A stretch of DNA of 64,000 nucleotides from CALBPI01 sp039027435 (GTDB lineage: Bacteria > Pseudomonadota > Gammaproteobacteria > Steroidobacterales > Woeseiaceae): NCBI GenBank assembly GCA_039027435.1, contig JBCCKF010000001.1, positions 248,001 to 312,000 of the forward strand, read 5' to 3'. Of this stretch, positions 27,301 to 36,189 are shown one piece after another; position 1 is the stretch's first letter; each line of letters opens with the position of its first letter. The notes beneath the pieces are model-generated. The model ran no database searches. It was not told the DNA's origin and saw nothing but the letters and a program-made list of their open reading frames with translations. Made by a program: the position numbers and the translations under genes.

Positions 27301-28553
27301 TGAATCTGTTCAGACTCGGTGCTCTCTGTCTTTGCGCCACGCAGCTAATCGGGTGTACGGCCTATCAGGGCGTGCAGTCCAAACCGGAGTTGCGGCTCAT
27401 CAGTCGGACCGATCACCTCGGCCAGCTGGCGAGAGAACCCATGTTGGCAGTTCACCCGGATGGCGAACTCTTTCTTGCCGGCTTTGGTTCACAGGTAACT
27501 GCCAGAGACTGGACCGCACCGCCTCTGCTGTGGCGCAGCGATGACTCAGGAGAAGCCTGGGAGCGCCTCGATGTCGGCAACCGTGAAGACAACGCACAAG
27601 GCAACTCCGATGTTGATCTCGCCATGTCGTCTGACGGTCATCTCTTGTTTGCCTCGATGGGTTTTGATCGAGATACGAGAGAAGGTGTGCAGATCCATGT
27701 AGGTCGTTCTTCGGACAAGGGAGAGACATGGTCGTGGGACCAAGTCTCCAGCACGCGATTCGATGACCGGCCATGGATTTCGGTAACCCCGAATCAATCG
27801 GTCCATCTGATTTGGAATGACGGTGCCGGCGTGCGACATGCCGTGGGCAGTGTTGATGGCGAAAGCCTGAAGGAACGCAAGCGAATATCCGAAAGCGGTG
27901 GGTCGAGCCACTTCGCCACGCGAGGAGATGCATTGCTGGCGGCGAGGATTGTGCCGTTGTCCGCCTCGGCGAATCGATTCAACGCCGAGACAGACCTAAT
28001 CGCCGTCTCCAGTGATGCTGGCAAAACCTGGGTTTTCCGAGATACACCCACACCGATCGACTGGACGTTCAATGAGGAGGCAACTCCCCGGTGGATCGAG
28101 CCTATTGCGTGGTCCGAAGATGACACCCTGCATTATCTCTGGGCAGACAAGCGCAAAGTCTTCCTGGCAAGCAGCACGGACCTTGGAAAAACATGGTCTA
28201 TCGCTGAGGTCAGTGAGTCCAACGGCAAGCCGTTTTTTCCGTTCGTGGTTTCTGATGGTGCGAGCAGACTAGCCGCAACCTGGTTCGTTCAGGAATCTGG
28301 TGCGATTAGCGCGCGAGTGGCGCTGATTGAGGTACAGGCCGACAGCAATCCGCCGCTGATTTCCTCGCCCGTCTCCTTTCAGCCAGAGATTTGGGCAGAG
28401 ACGCCTGGCGAGAAGACCCCCTCCACTGGCGGTGAGTACTTGACAGCCGCCTTCATGGATGACGGCGTCATCGCGGTAGCATCACCCATTCAGAATACGC
28501 ATGAAGACCGTTGGGGTTTCTCGTTCTGGAAATTCCGCGTCGAATCCGACTAG
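27300..28553 (+). CDS. Lipoprotein with Asp-box (BNR/sialidase-like) repeats
   Basis: A 417-residue exported lipoprotein with lipobox LIGC near residue 18. At least four Asp-box motifs (S/T-x-D-x-G-x-T/A-W) are visible: SDDSGEAW, SSDKGETW, SSDAGKTW and STDLGKTW. They are spaced as in six-bladed sialidase-type propellers. The Arg triad of true sialidases is not evident, so the enzymatic role is unproven; many such proteins only bind glycans. The start overlaps the stop of the thioredoxin-like gene, with a GTG at 27297 as alternative. It converges on the serine hydrolase lipoprotein. Confidence 0.75.
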   Translation: MNLFRLGALCLCATQLIGCTAYQGVQSKPELRLISRTDHLGQLAREPMLAVHPDGELFLAGFGSQVTARDWTAPPLLWRSDDSGEAWERLDVGNREDNAQGNSDVDLAMSSDGHLLFASMGFDRDTREGVQIHVGRSSDKGETWSWDQVSSTRFDDRPWISVTPNQSVHLIWNDGAGVRHAVGSVDGESLKERKRISESGGSSHFATRGDALLAARIVPLSASANRFNAETDLIAVSSDAGKTWVFRDTPTPIDWTFNEEATPRWIEPIAWSEDDTLHYLWADKRKVFLASSTDLGKTWSIAEVSESNGKPFFPFVVSDGASRLAATWFVQESGAISARVALIEVQADSNPPLISSPVSFQPEIWAETPGEKTPSTGGEYLTAAFMDDGVIAVASPIQNTHEDRWGFSFWKFRVESD

Positions 28554-28584
28554 TGGGTTAGTTGCTCCTCACCTACTCTTGTGT

Positions 28585-29796
28585 CTATATATTCAGCCGT
28601 GATTCTTCGTAACGAAGCCATCCCCAATACTGCTGACTGAGCGGTGTGGACGGATCCAGAACCCCGAGAATTCTGGGCATCGCACGCAAAGAGGGAAGCT
28701 CTCGAGCGTTGAGCAATACGATGACTCCGTCTCTCGTCTTGGTATTGATGCCAACAACGGTAAGCACTGAGTAGTCATGCCCGCCGTGCGCGATGAATTG
28801 GGCATCGCCGTAGTCCAGAACCTCCCAGCCCAAGCCGTAGCCTTGCTTCAGAGGGCAGCCGTCAACACCAGGTTCATCGCAATAGAACATTGGTCGGTCT
28901 TTAATCGACTGGACGTTATTGCGATCCGCAGCCATAGCGGCGTCATAACCATCGGTGTTGGCAACGGAGATCGCGAAAGCAGCGAGACTCTCCACCGTCA
29001 TGGTCATATTGCGGGACGTGCTGTAAGCGCCATCTTCAACACACGAGTTGGAGACGACCGAACAGTGGTAACCCCAGTCGGTTCTAAACTCGCCTGTGTC
29101 CTGGTCAACACTCAGAGCGACGTTCTCGAAATTTGATTCCCGATACGCAAAAGAAGCTTCGGTGATGCCCAAGGGCGCGAGGACCTCCTCTTCGACAAGC
29201 GCCGGGAACGGAGAACCAAGCTTCGCCTCGACGAAACGCATCAGGTACTCAAAGCCTTCGCCCGAATAACCAAACGCCGTCCCAGGGTCTGCCAAGAACT
29301 GTAGCTTCCCGTTGTCGGTCTTATTTCGCCAGTGCGGAAAGCCCGTCGTATGGTTCAAAACCATGCGAGGCGTTAACTGCAATGCACGTGGATCATCCGT
29401 GAGATCGGGATCGATCCACAAATCGCCCATCGGTTCATCAAGTTCGACGTGCCCATCACTGGCAAGCCGCAAGACGGTCTCGGCCGAGACCACTTTGGTA
29501 ATCGAGCCGGTATCGAACTGAGTCGCCGAGGAGGCAGGCGTGCCCGGTGACTGCTCGCCGTAGTAACCCGCCCAGGTCAGTTCTCCATTCTCGATGAGAC
29601 CTATGCCCGCGGTCCTGATGGCGTGACCCTCCAGAATCTCCTGGATTGCTGAATCCAGCATTGCCCACCGTTCGGAGTCGCTTGGAGCTGTGGGAACAGA
29701 GGCAGTGACACTGGGTTCATCACCGCAAGCGGAAAGCCAAATCAGACTCGCGAGAACGACAGCTAGTCTTGTGGGTGGCGTCTTCCATGATTTCAT
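28585..29796 (-). CDS. Serine hydrolase lipoprotein, beta-lactamase class C/EstB-like
   Basis: A 403-residue lipoprotein (lipobox LSAC near residue 24) with the penicillin-binding-protein fold of the Beta-lactamase family. The nucleophile motif SxxK is SITK (TGSITKVVSAETVL, about residue 97). The second motif is Y-S-G in FGYSGEGFEYL, and HGGHD occupies the KTG-equivalent position. Such proteins are D-Ala-D-Ala peptidases, esterases or aminopeptidases; antibiotic resistance should not be assumed. It is the last gene of a five-gene operon headed by an ECF sigma factor, its ATG overlapping the preceding stop (ATGA). Confidence 0.87.
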   Translation of the reverse strand: MKSWKTPPTRLAVVLASLIWLSACGDEPSVTASVPTAPSDSERWAMLDSAIQEILEGHAIRTAGIGLIENGELTWAGYYGEQSPGTPASSATQFDTGSITKVVSAETVLRLASDGHVELDEPMGDLWIDPDLTDDPRALQLTPRMVLNHTTGFPHWRNKTDNGKLQFLADPGTAFGYSGEGFEYLMRFVEAKLGSPFPALVEEEVLAPLGITEASFAYRESNFENVALSVDQDTGEFRTDWGYHCSVVSNSCVEDGAYSTSRNMTMTVESLAAFAISVANTDGYDAAMAADRNNVQSIKDRPMFYCDEPGVDGCPLKQGYGLGWEVLDYGDAQFIAHGGHDYSVLTVVGINTKTRDGVIVLLNARELPSLRAMPRILGVLDPSTPLSQQYWGWLRYEESRLNI

Positions 29797-30359
29797 TGCG
29801 TTGGGCCTGAGTCTGCGAACAGCCGGTCCATGAAACGAAAAGCCTCGTCGGACTTCGAAAGGATCAGCCAGCGTAGAGCTTCTTTGCGGGTATCTTGAGG
29901 CAAGGACCTATTGGTAATCATATCAATCAGCATGGGCGCTGCGGTCGAAGCTTCATGTGCAGAAATCGCAATGATGGCGTCCGACGTCAAAGAATCATTC
30001 CGCGTGAGTTGCTCACCCAGCCAATCGACGCTCATCGACGTTTCAATTCGACCGAGATCTTTCAGATCGGCAACCGGCTCGATCGGGCATTGCGGGCTCA
30101 AGACTCTGAGCTTCTGCGGCGCGCCGTCGAGAATTCTGGCGTACAGCTGCATCTCGCCGGTCGGCTGGAAGCGCTCGTCGTCGCTGCGAACCGAAAGGTG
30201 TTTGTTATCCAATTCGCAGGCCTTCTCGACGAGTCCGCCGGCACTCCAAGTGACGCAGCACCAGTTGGTCGTCGGATCTTGCGCGGCGACGCGCCAGGTC
30301 ACCCAGCCGTCAGGCAGGCTCACCAGACCGAGCGCGGCCGCGACAGCGAGCAGGCTCAC
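29793..30359 (-). CDS. Small exported protein of the sigma-factor operon, function unknown
   Basis: A 188-residue protein, started at the GTG at 30359, which overlaps the upstream stop by four bases (GTGA) and gives a signal peptide (SLLAVAAALGLVSLP). Four Cys residues lie in the mature part, including a WCC pair. The C-terminal 70 residues (AISAHEASTAAPMLIDMITN, DTRKEALRWLILSKSDEAF) look like two or three HEAT-type helical repeats, related to the neighbouring HEAT protein. I do not recognise the family. Tight overlaps on both sides tie it to the operon's envelope function. Confidence 0.65.
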   Translation of the reverse strand: MSLLAVAAALGLVSLPDGWVTWRVAAQDPTTNWCCVTWSAGGLVEKACELDNKHLSVRSDDERFQPTGEMQLYARILDGAPQKLRVLSPQCPIEPVADLKDLGRIETSMSVDWLGEQLTRNDSLTSDAIIAISAHEASTAAPMLIDMITNRSLPQDTRKEALRWLILSKSDEAFRFMDRLFADSGPTQ

Positions 30360-31249
30360 TCCTCTTCCTCGAGTGCAGCCTCGATAAGGTCCCAAACCAA
30401 ATCGCTGTCCATCGAAGAGAGATACTCGAGCAACTGCCCTTTCTCATTGTTGTTGGTGCTTTCGCGATACAGGAGCACCAGCGCTTCGTCGTTGTCTGAG
30501 ATGAACAACGCTTCGAGTGCAGCCTCCCTCACATCTTCATTCGCACTGCCTCTATAGAGCTCCATGAAGACTTCCTGCGAGTTCTCGAGATCAGTGATCG
30601 CAAGGCCTTCGATCGCTTCCGCCTGAATATCCGGTCGGCTCGAATCGCGCGCCAGATCCAGCAACGTCTCGACATCGCCTGCGATGGCGTAGGCCTCGAT
30701 GAGTTCTTTCTCCATTCCCGCGCGGTTGCGCAGCTCCCGCAGTCGATCGGTCGCGCCCATCGCACCGAGATACTCAACCGCATTACCGAACTCATCAGGC
30801 GTCTCTGCCTGCTCGGCAATCGCGAACACCGCGTCTACATCGTCGGCGATCAGATACGCTTCGAGTACGGCGTCCTTTACGTCCTCATCGCCACTTGCGT
30901 AGAGGGCCTTCAGCGAACCCAGCAGCTCCGCCTTGCCGCTGATACCGATCATGCGAATGGCCTCCTCCTGAACATCACCAGTCCCTTCGCGAGCAACCTG
31001 CAAGAGCGTCGTTTCGGCTTCGGGCAAATCGATCTGGCTCAAGATAAACAGCGCGCGTTCTTTCAGCTCATCGCTCCCGTCGCCCTGCAAGACTCGAGTG
31101 GCAATCGGCAACGCACGCTCGGGCGGCGCCATAATTAGTGCATCCATTGCTGAGAGTTTCAGCTCCTCACGATCTTCGTCCTGTGCAATTGCAGGGCTAC
31201 AGATCGCGCAGGACATCGTGAGCGCGGCAAGTGTATGGGTCAGTCTCAT
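30356..31249 (-). CDS. Exported HEAT-repeat protein
   Basis: A 297-residue periplasmic protein. The ATG at 31249 is chosen because GGAGA lies 6 bases upstream and a signal peptide follows (cleavage after SPAIA). The mature protein is a run of short helical HEAT-like repeats, for example ERALFILSQIDLPEAETTLL, EEAIRMIGISGKAELLGSLK and QAEAIEGLAITDLENSQEVF. It is strongly acidic. HEAT solenoids serve as protein-binding scaffolds, so it may present or hold back a partner for the operon's sensory pathway. It follows the anti-sigma-like gene by 14 bases. Confidence 0.8.
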   Translation of the reverse strand: MRLTHTLAALTMSCAICSPAIAQDEDREELKLSAMDALIMAPPERALPIATRVLQGDGSDELKERALFILSQIDLPEAETTLLQVAREGTGDVQEEAIRMIGISGKAELLGSLKALYASGDEDVKDAVLEAYLIADDVDAVFAIAEQAETPDEFGNAVEYLGAMGATDRLRELRNRAGMEKELIEAYAIAGDVETLLDLARDSSRPDIQAEAIEGLAITDLENSQEVFMELYRGSANEDVREAALEALFISDNDEALVLLYRESTNNNEKGQLLEYLSSMDSDLVWDLIEAALEEEE

Positions 31250-31263
31250 GGGCTTTCTCCGGT

Positions 31264-31983
31264 TCAAATCGTCTCTTCCTGCTGAGATGACTTGTTCTTC
31301 AATTTGGTTAGCACGACGTGCAATTCGAACTGCACTTTGCTCTGCAACGCGGCGGCTTCTTGTTCCGATAGATCTTCACGTGCGAGTTCGATGAGCACTG
31401 GCTCGATGGCGCGCAAGACGCGAGCGAGGTTGTCAGATCCGTTCGATTCGGCGGCCTGCTCGAAGAAGCGGTTCTGCTGGATGATGTGTCGGATCATCAT
31501 CTCGCGCTCTGCCGCGCCAGTCGGGTCGAGATCAGCAAGGGTCTGATTGCTGCGTGCGAGATGGACCTGCAAGCCGCGGTTGAACGCGCCGGACGAGTCG
31601 GCAACGGTCGCGACGGTGGTCGGCGCGGGTTGCGGGCTACGATCTGAAATCAGTAAACCGATCACAACACCGGCGACCAGCACGAGCGAAACCGCGCTGC
31701 CCCAAGCGAAGGACAGAAAGTGAAAGCTACTTCGCCTCGGCTCTGCCTGGTGCTGTCGCTCTATCGTCGCAGCGTAGTCAATCGTTGCGTGGAAGCGTGC
31801 GAGCCGGTCTGTCGATAATTTCGCCGGCGGTGTCGACTTCAGGGCATCGAGTTCCTGCTTAAGCGTTGTGTAGCGCTCTCGAAGTTCAGCATCGTTCTGC
31901 AGATCCGTTTCGAGCGCCTTGCGGTCGGCCTCACTGAGCTCCGCATCGTCGTAGTAATACCGAATCAGAGTGTCGTCGTTCAT
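31264..31983 (-). CDS. Putative anti-sigma factor, single-pass membrane protein
   Basis: A 239-residue protein. The start at 31983 forms an ATGA overlap with the sigma-factor stop, a typical sigma/anti-sigma arrangement. The cytosolic N-terminus (about 85 residues) has the acidic helix-rich look of anti-sigma domains (MNDDTLIRYYYDDAELSEAD, DAELRERYTTLKQELD). One membrane helix, SAVSLVLVAGVVIGLLIS, follows, and then a periplasmic coiled-coil-like C-terminus. No zinc-binding HxxxCxxC is present, so it is not a classic ZAS protein. The role is inferred from position and topology. Confidence 0.7.
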   Translation of the reverse strand: MNDDTLIRYYYDDAELSEADRKALETDLQNDAELRERYTTLKQELDALKSTPPAKLSTDRLARFHATIDYAATIERQHQAEPRRSSFHFLSFAWGSAVSLVLVAGVVIGLLISDRSPQPAPTTVATVADSSGAFNRGLQVHLARSNQTLADLDPTGAAEREMMIRHIIQQNRFFEQAAESNGSDNLARVLRAIEPVLIELAREDLSEQEAAALQSKVQFELHVVLTKLKNKSSQQEETI

Positions 31984-32516
31984 GCTATCGCGTCCTTTAA
32001 CACAGTCATCTCGCCGCGTAGCTTCTTCACGGCTCGAAACACAGCCTGCTTGCTCACTTCGACGGTGGTGTCGAGTTCCTCGGCGATCTCGGAGTGGCGC
32101 CACTCTTCGATGTGTTTGAGCACAAAGCAGGCACGCTCGATATCGGAGAGATGGCGCATCGCGGTGGTAAGTTTGTCGTCCAATTCATCGCGGTACTGCT
32201 CGTCGGCAGGCCCGGCCTCGGTGCTTGGTGGCTCGACATCAAGCGACTCGTACAGCCTCGGCTTATTCTTGCGGATAGCCTGTAGCGCAGCATTCACAGC
32301 GATGCGATGAATCCAGGTTTCGAGGCGAGATTCGCGATTGAACTGCGCGCGCTTATTCCACGCCGTCATCAGCGCTTCCTGCACCGCGTCCTCGGCCGCA
32401 GCGGCATCACCCAGAATCCGCAGGCACGCCGAAAACCAGCGATCCGAGCGAGCGGTGATCGCGGCGTGAAAATCATCCTGTGTGGGCACTCCGGCGCCCC
32501 TAAGTACGGCCACCAT
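31980..32516 (-). CDS. ECF-type RNA polymerase sigma factor
   Basis: A 178-residue extracytoplasmic-function sigma factor. Region 2 includes DAVQEALMTAWNKRAQF and ETWIHRIAVNAAL. Region 4 has LSDIERACFVLKHIEEWRHS, then EIAEELDTTVEVSKQAVFRA as the helix-turn-helix. Regions 1.1 and 3 are absent, as expected. It heads an operon with an overlapping membrane anti-sigma-like gene, a HEAT protein, a small exported protein and a serine-hydrolase lipoprotein. It is divergent from the sterol-desaturase-like gene. Its promoter recognition sequence could not be identified. Confidence 0.92.
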   Translation of the reverse strand: MVAVLRGAGVPTQDDFHAAITARSDRWFSACLRILGDAAAAEDAVQEALMTAWNKRAQFNRESRLETWIHRIAVNAALQAIRKNKPRLYESLDVEPPSTEAGPADEQYRDELDDKLTTAMRHLSDIERACFVLKHIEEWRHSEIAEELDTTVEVSKQAVFRAVKKLRGEMTVLKDAIA

Positions 32517-32644
32517 ATCTCTCAGATGACAGGACCGAAGAAAAGGTTAACGTGAATTCTCGGAATTAGTGTGATGTTTGGCTTGGACTTTGGTGCTGCA
32601 CCGCGACATTATGCTGTCGGGACAAGTAGAAACGATAAGCGCAT

Positions 32645-33790
32645 ATGGACAAGGAATATGACTACACGCCGCGGCAGGTAGCGCCCGATCCGAAACGCGA
32701 GCTCCGTTTTGGCGACGGCAAGATCAGCGGATTGCTCTCGCTGTGCCTTGGGATACTCAGCGTGCTCGCTGTGCTGGCCTACCGCTACCCTTCGTATCTC
32801 ACGACCACCGAGCTTCGTCAGGTCTACGACGCAGGGTCGTTACAGATTCTCTTGAAGTACGGCATGTACACGTCGTTGTTGTTCGGTTTCTTGACGTTTG
32901 TTCTGAACCGAGGGCGTTACCGAAAAATGGGTGGCGCAGGCATCGCACTGACCCTGGTCGGTTTCTTGCTCGGCGGCTACAACATTCCCGTCGGCTCGGT
33001 CGAGCCGCGTGCCCTATCGCTGGGCATCGATTGGTTGATCCTCGCACTGCTTGGGTCAGTGGTCGTTTTCATGACCTTGGAGAAGCTGTTCCCGAAGTAC
33101 CGGAATCAAGTGATTCTTCGCCCCGAATGGGACCTCGATCTTTTCTATTTCTGTTTTAACCATCTTGCGATCTCGGCCATCATTTTGTTTGGCAACTACC
33201 ACGCGAGCCATTTCGACTGGGCTGTGAGCGCCGATGTCCAGGCGTTCATTCAATCAGCGCCGCTTTGGCTGCAGTTTGCTGTGATCGTGGTCTGCGCCGA
33301 TTTCGTCTTGTATTGGGAGCATCGGCTCTACCACGAAGTGAAAGCACTATGGCCAATCCATGCCGTGCACCATTCGGTCGAAACGTTGGACTGGTTGGCC
33401 GGTTCTCGCGGCCACTTCATCCAAGTGTTCTCGGAACGTGCGATGGTCATGATCCCGTTGTACTTGCTGGGCGCTGACCCTGCGGCATTAAACGCCTACG
33501 TCGTATTCGCCGCGCTTCAGGCCATTCTCATTCATTGCAACCTGTCTTTCTCTTTCGGACCACTGCGTTACATCTTCGTCACACCACAGTTTCATCATTG
33601 GCATCACAGCTCTGAAGCACCGGCGATCGACACCAACTACTCAGCGCATCTTGTACTCTTCGATTGGTTGTTTGGGACCTACCACATGCCCGATGAGCAT
33701 TGGCCGGCGGAATACGGGACCACCAAGAAGTTACCGAAATCCGTATGGGGACAACTGATGTATCCGTTGACGGGGCTAAAGCGACAATAG
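32645..33790 (+). CDS. Sterol desaturase / fatty acid hydroxylase superfamily membrane protein
   Basis: An integral-membrane di-iron oxygenase-like protein of 381 residues with about eight hydrophobic segments. The histidine clusters that bind the two irons are intact: HRLYH, HAVHH and HHWHH, the last in FVTPQFHHWHHSSEAP. An extended N-terminal part with three extra membrane helices precedes the catalytic domain. Bacterial members hydroxylate or desaturate lipids, hopanoids or carotenoids; the substrate is unknown. It is divergent from the sigma-factor operon, sharing a 128-base promoter region. The final residues overlap nothing; the next gene starts 35 bases later. Confidence 0.9.
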   Translation: MDKEYDYTPRQVAPDPKRELRFGDGKISGLLSLCLGILSVLAVLAYRYPSYLTTTELRQVYDAGSLQILLKYGMYTSLLFGFLTFVLNRGRYRKMGGAGIALTLVGFLLGGYNIPVGSVEPRALSLGIDWLILALLGSVVVFMTLEKLFPKYRNQVILRPEWDLDLFYFCFNHLAISAIILFGNYHASHFDWAVSADVQAFIQSAPLWLQFAVIVVCADFVLYWEHRLYHEVKALWPIHAVHHSVETLDWLAGSRGHFIQVFSERAMVMIPLYLLGADPAALNAYVVFAALQAILIHCNLSFSFGPLRYIFVTPQFHHWHHSSEAPAIDTNYSAHLVLFDWLFGTYHMPDEHWPAEYGTTKKLPKSVWGQLMYPLTGLKRQ

Positions 33791-33825
33791 CGGTTATTGG
33801 TAAAGGATTTATCCTCTCGGTACCT

Positions 33826-34263
33826 ATGATGAACACAGATGAGCTACATCCAGACTTTGAACGGTGTTTGTCGGATTACCAACCGAAGCTGCAGCATCTG
33901 TATAGAGACATCAGAAAGCTCGTTTTGAGCGTTCATGAGGACCCCAACGAGCTCCTCTATAACAGCCATGCTTTGACCTGTGCTTTCTCGCTATCGGAAA
34001 AGCTCAAGGATGCGTTCTGCCACATCGCGCTGTACTCGAAGCACATCAATCTCGGGTTTAACTCTGGGGCTTTGCTGGATGACCCGAGCGGTATTCTGAA
34101 GGGAACCGGCGCCAAGGTTCGCCATATCCCATTTCGAAACGGAGATGGGCTGGAATCGGCAGAGGTGCGGAGCATGCTAGAGCGATCTGTAGAGTTTGCG
34201 CAGAAGCAACTAGATGAGACTCAACACATCAAAGGTCAGACTTTCTCCAAGATAAAGGCTTAG
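33826..34263 (+). CDS. DUF1801 domain protein
   Basis: A 145-residue cytosolic protein of the DUF1801 (YdhG-like) family. Recognisable blocks are FCHIALYSKHINLGFNSGAL, DDPSGILKGTGAKVRHIPF and the helical end. The fold is known but no biochemical role is established. The start is at the ATG at 33826 or 33829; in-frame starts further upstream lie within the previous gene. It may be the first passenger of the accessory region that continues to 41.7 kb, because the repeat-flanked cassettes begin shortly downstream. Confidence 0.75.
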   Translation: MMNTDELHPDFERCLSDYQPKLQHLYRDIRKLVLSVHEDPNELLYNSHALTCAFSLSEKLKDAFCHIALYSKHINLGFNSGALLDDPSGILKGTGAKVRHIPFRNGDGLESAEVRSMLERSVEFAQKQLDETQHIKGQTFSKIKA

Positions 34264-34480
34264 CGAACCTTCCTAATTCACGTTTCAAGAAAGCAGCTCC
34301 GCTGAACACCATAAATTGTCGCATCCCGGATACCATAGCTTGGTGCGGCCACGTGTACGCCAGCGGTAGCTTTTACCTAGTCGAAAGTCTACTGACGACC
34401 TGTCGATTTGATGGGAACCCTTGCGGCTCCATCGATAAAGGCCATTTAGCGTATGATTTCAGCTTTAAACGGATATTAAG

Positions 34481-35752
34481 ATGCCATCTACCCCGCTTAA
34501 GTGCACGAGACTTGTTCTCGTCGCTCTACTAATAATCAGCAGCCATGGGCGTGCCGCTGAATCCAACACAGTCAAAGATGAAGTGGCTACATGGTCGATA
34601 TCCCAGATTGCGAGAGATTATCCTAGTAAAGGGACGCGTCAATCACTGTCAATGCTGGATGGCGCAGTCTCGACATCATTTGTGGCGGAGCGGGTAACCA
34701 ACCTATCTGTCACCGAAGAAGGCGACGTCTTTGAAGTTCTCTTTGATAAGGGCGATACACCAGCAAGGTGCTCTGCATATCGAAACGTATCAGAAGTGTT
34801 GTCTGGTACTTTGTTGGTGGGTCACTCTGAAATTACGATTGCGCGGATTGCCGATGACTTTGAGCTGGAATCTGTTGAAAAAGAGCTCTTGGGACTGACG
34901 GTTGATCACATCAATGCGAGCCCCGTCATGATTGTTCACTGGGATTTAGCGACATCGTCTCCAACAGCCACACCGTTTGAAGGCGATCTATTTGTCGTCG
35001 TCACGACTGTCGGCAGCACCAATATTGCGTGCGCGTATTTCGGGGACGGAGACTTCCGTGGATTTCTCGCAGTACTTGTGAACTTGGTAGACAACGCAAA
35101 GGTCCAGCAAGAGCGTACGCAGGCTTTTTTTGAGGATCTCGCTATCACAAAGGTAGATGGTAAGGCCGTAGGATTTACAAAGGCCACGTTTAGCTACCGC
35201 GAAGACGGCAATATTTCATGGGAATCAAAAACAGCGAGTTTTTATAGCCACGAATCAGCGAGCCTCGGCGCTTGGGACACTAGCCGCAAAGAAACTAGCA
35301 CACCTGATGGCGATCTAATCTCCAGCTCAGACTCTTCGTTCATAAACGGGAGTCCGCTAGGCATCCTGATCATGAAACAAAGCGAGACCGGGAACTGGGA
35401 AGTCGATGGTTTTTTCGGCGATGAGAATTACGAATTGGTTTTTGAGAGCAAAGGTCCGCTGCAGTCTCAATACGGAATTATCGCTACGGCCAGGAAGGGA
35501 CTCGCGGGAAACGTGGCCAAGAACATGAACTTTGAGCAGTTCTTGTTCTTCGAAGATTCAAGCGACCTCACTAACGTGAGTATCGAGCTGTTTCCTGACT
35601 CTTTAACCGCCACGATGGAGACTAACTCAAGACTAACGGCAGTCGACCTTGCACCTGACGGTACGCCCACACGAATGCGGTCCATTGGTGAGGAGATCGA
35701 ACGAGAAACCACTCGCGTTTGGTCCAGCGGGGAGATGCCGGAGCATCACTGA
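34481..35752 (+). CDS. Secreted protein, function unknown
   Basis: A 423-residue protein with a signal peptide (LVLVALLIISSHGRAAES, cleavage near residue 26). The mature part is beta-rich and acidic, with two Cys residues (SAYRNVSEV preceded by RC, and IACAYFGDG) that could pair. I recognise no family. Codon use is visibly more AT-rich than in the flanking core genes, consistent with acquired DNA. It opens the accessory block. A 217-base gap upstream holds no gene I can support. Confidence 0.6.
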   Translation: MPSTPLKCTRLVLVALLIISSHGRAAESNTVKDEVATWSISQIARDYPSKGTRQSLSMLDGAVSTSFVAERVTNLSVTEEGDVFEVLFDKGDTPARCSAYRNVSEVLSGTLLVGHSEITIARIADDFELESVEKELLGLTVDHINASPVMIVHWDLATSSPTATPFEGDLFVVVTTVGSTNIACAYFGDGDFRGFLAVLVNLVDNAKVQQERTQAFFEDLAITKVDGKAVGFTKATFSYREDGNISWESKTASFYSHESASLGAWDTSRKETSTPDGDLISSSDSSFINGSPLGILIMKQSETGNWEVDGFFGDENYELVFESKGPLQSQYGIIATARKGLAGNVAKNMNFEQFLFFEDSSDLTNVSIELFPDSLTATMETNSRLTAVDLAPDGTPTRMRSIGEEIERETTRVWSSGEMPEHH

Positions 35753-36076
35753 TGATCGGTGCAGTTGCCCTTTCAGGCCCTGGCGGGCAGGCCTGGTCCA
35801 ATGGTGATCCTATGGTTGTTCGGGACGATGTGAGTAGAGATGCTCCGTAGCATTCCTTTCCCGGTGACCTACAGTTGTTCTTGCTGCAGGTTAGGGCATA
35901 AGTGGATTGGGACTCTGATCCGAAACTACATGATGGCGTTGTGAAGTTTGCTGCACTAGGCTGTGGGCAGATTTTGCTGCGAGCAACCTATGCGGAAGCG
36001 CTCGCTGCTGTGGGTTGGACCATAAGCTGATATTTTCGCCAGGTGAGTTTCGGGTCAGGAATGATTGCCGAACTCG
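35753..36076. other. Gene-poor stretch with a short remnant ORF
   Basis: After the stop at 35752 there is a small inverted repeat, CAGGCC/GGCCTG (35774-35795), without a T tract. An in-frame GTG ORF of 42 codons runs 35902-36030 (starts VDWDSDPKLHDGVV). It ends 46 bases before the first spacer repeat, the position expected for a cassette gene, but it has no good ribosome-binding site and is probably a 3' remnant. Nothing else is supported. Confidence 0.35.
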
Positions 36077-36162
36077 ACGGCCGCTCTCAACGCGATACCA
36101 GAAACTAGGACACCCGCGATCGAGATATACTCGACGGCTGCAACTGACCCATACCGGTCAGT
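36077..36162 (+). repeat. Cassette spacer repeat copy 1 (divergent)
   Basis: Carries GGCCG (36079-36083), a central TATACT element and the conserved TGACCCATA (36145-36153) followed by CGGTCA. It is longer in the middle than other copies, so the match is confident only at the ends. It sits between the remnant ORF and the CTG-start small ORF. Confidence 0.5.
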
Positions 36163-36189
36163 CTTTGACAGACCTGCAAGGAGTTTCTT

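Noticed and set aside
28585..29796. Antibiotic-resistance beta-lactamase
   Set aside because: The SxxK and Y-S motifs define only the broad serine-hydrolase fold; the KTG-type motif is HGG and the protein is a lipoprotein in a sigma-factor operon, so resistance is not supported.
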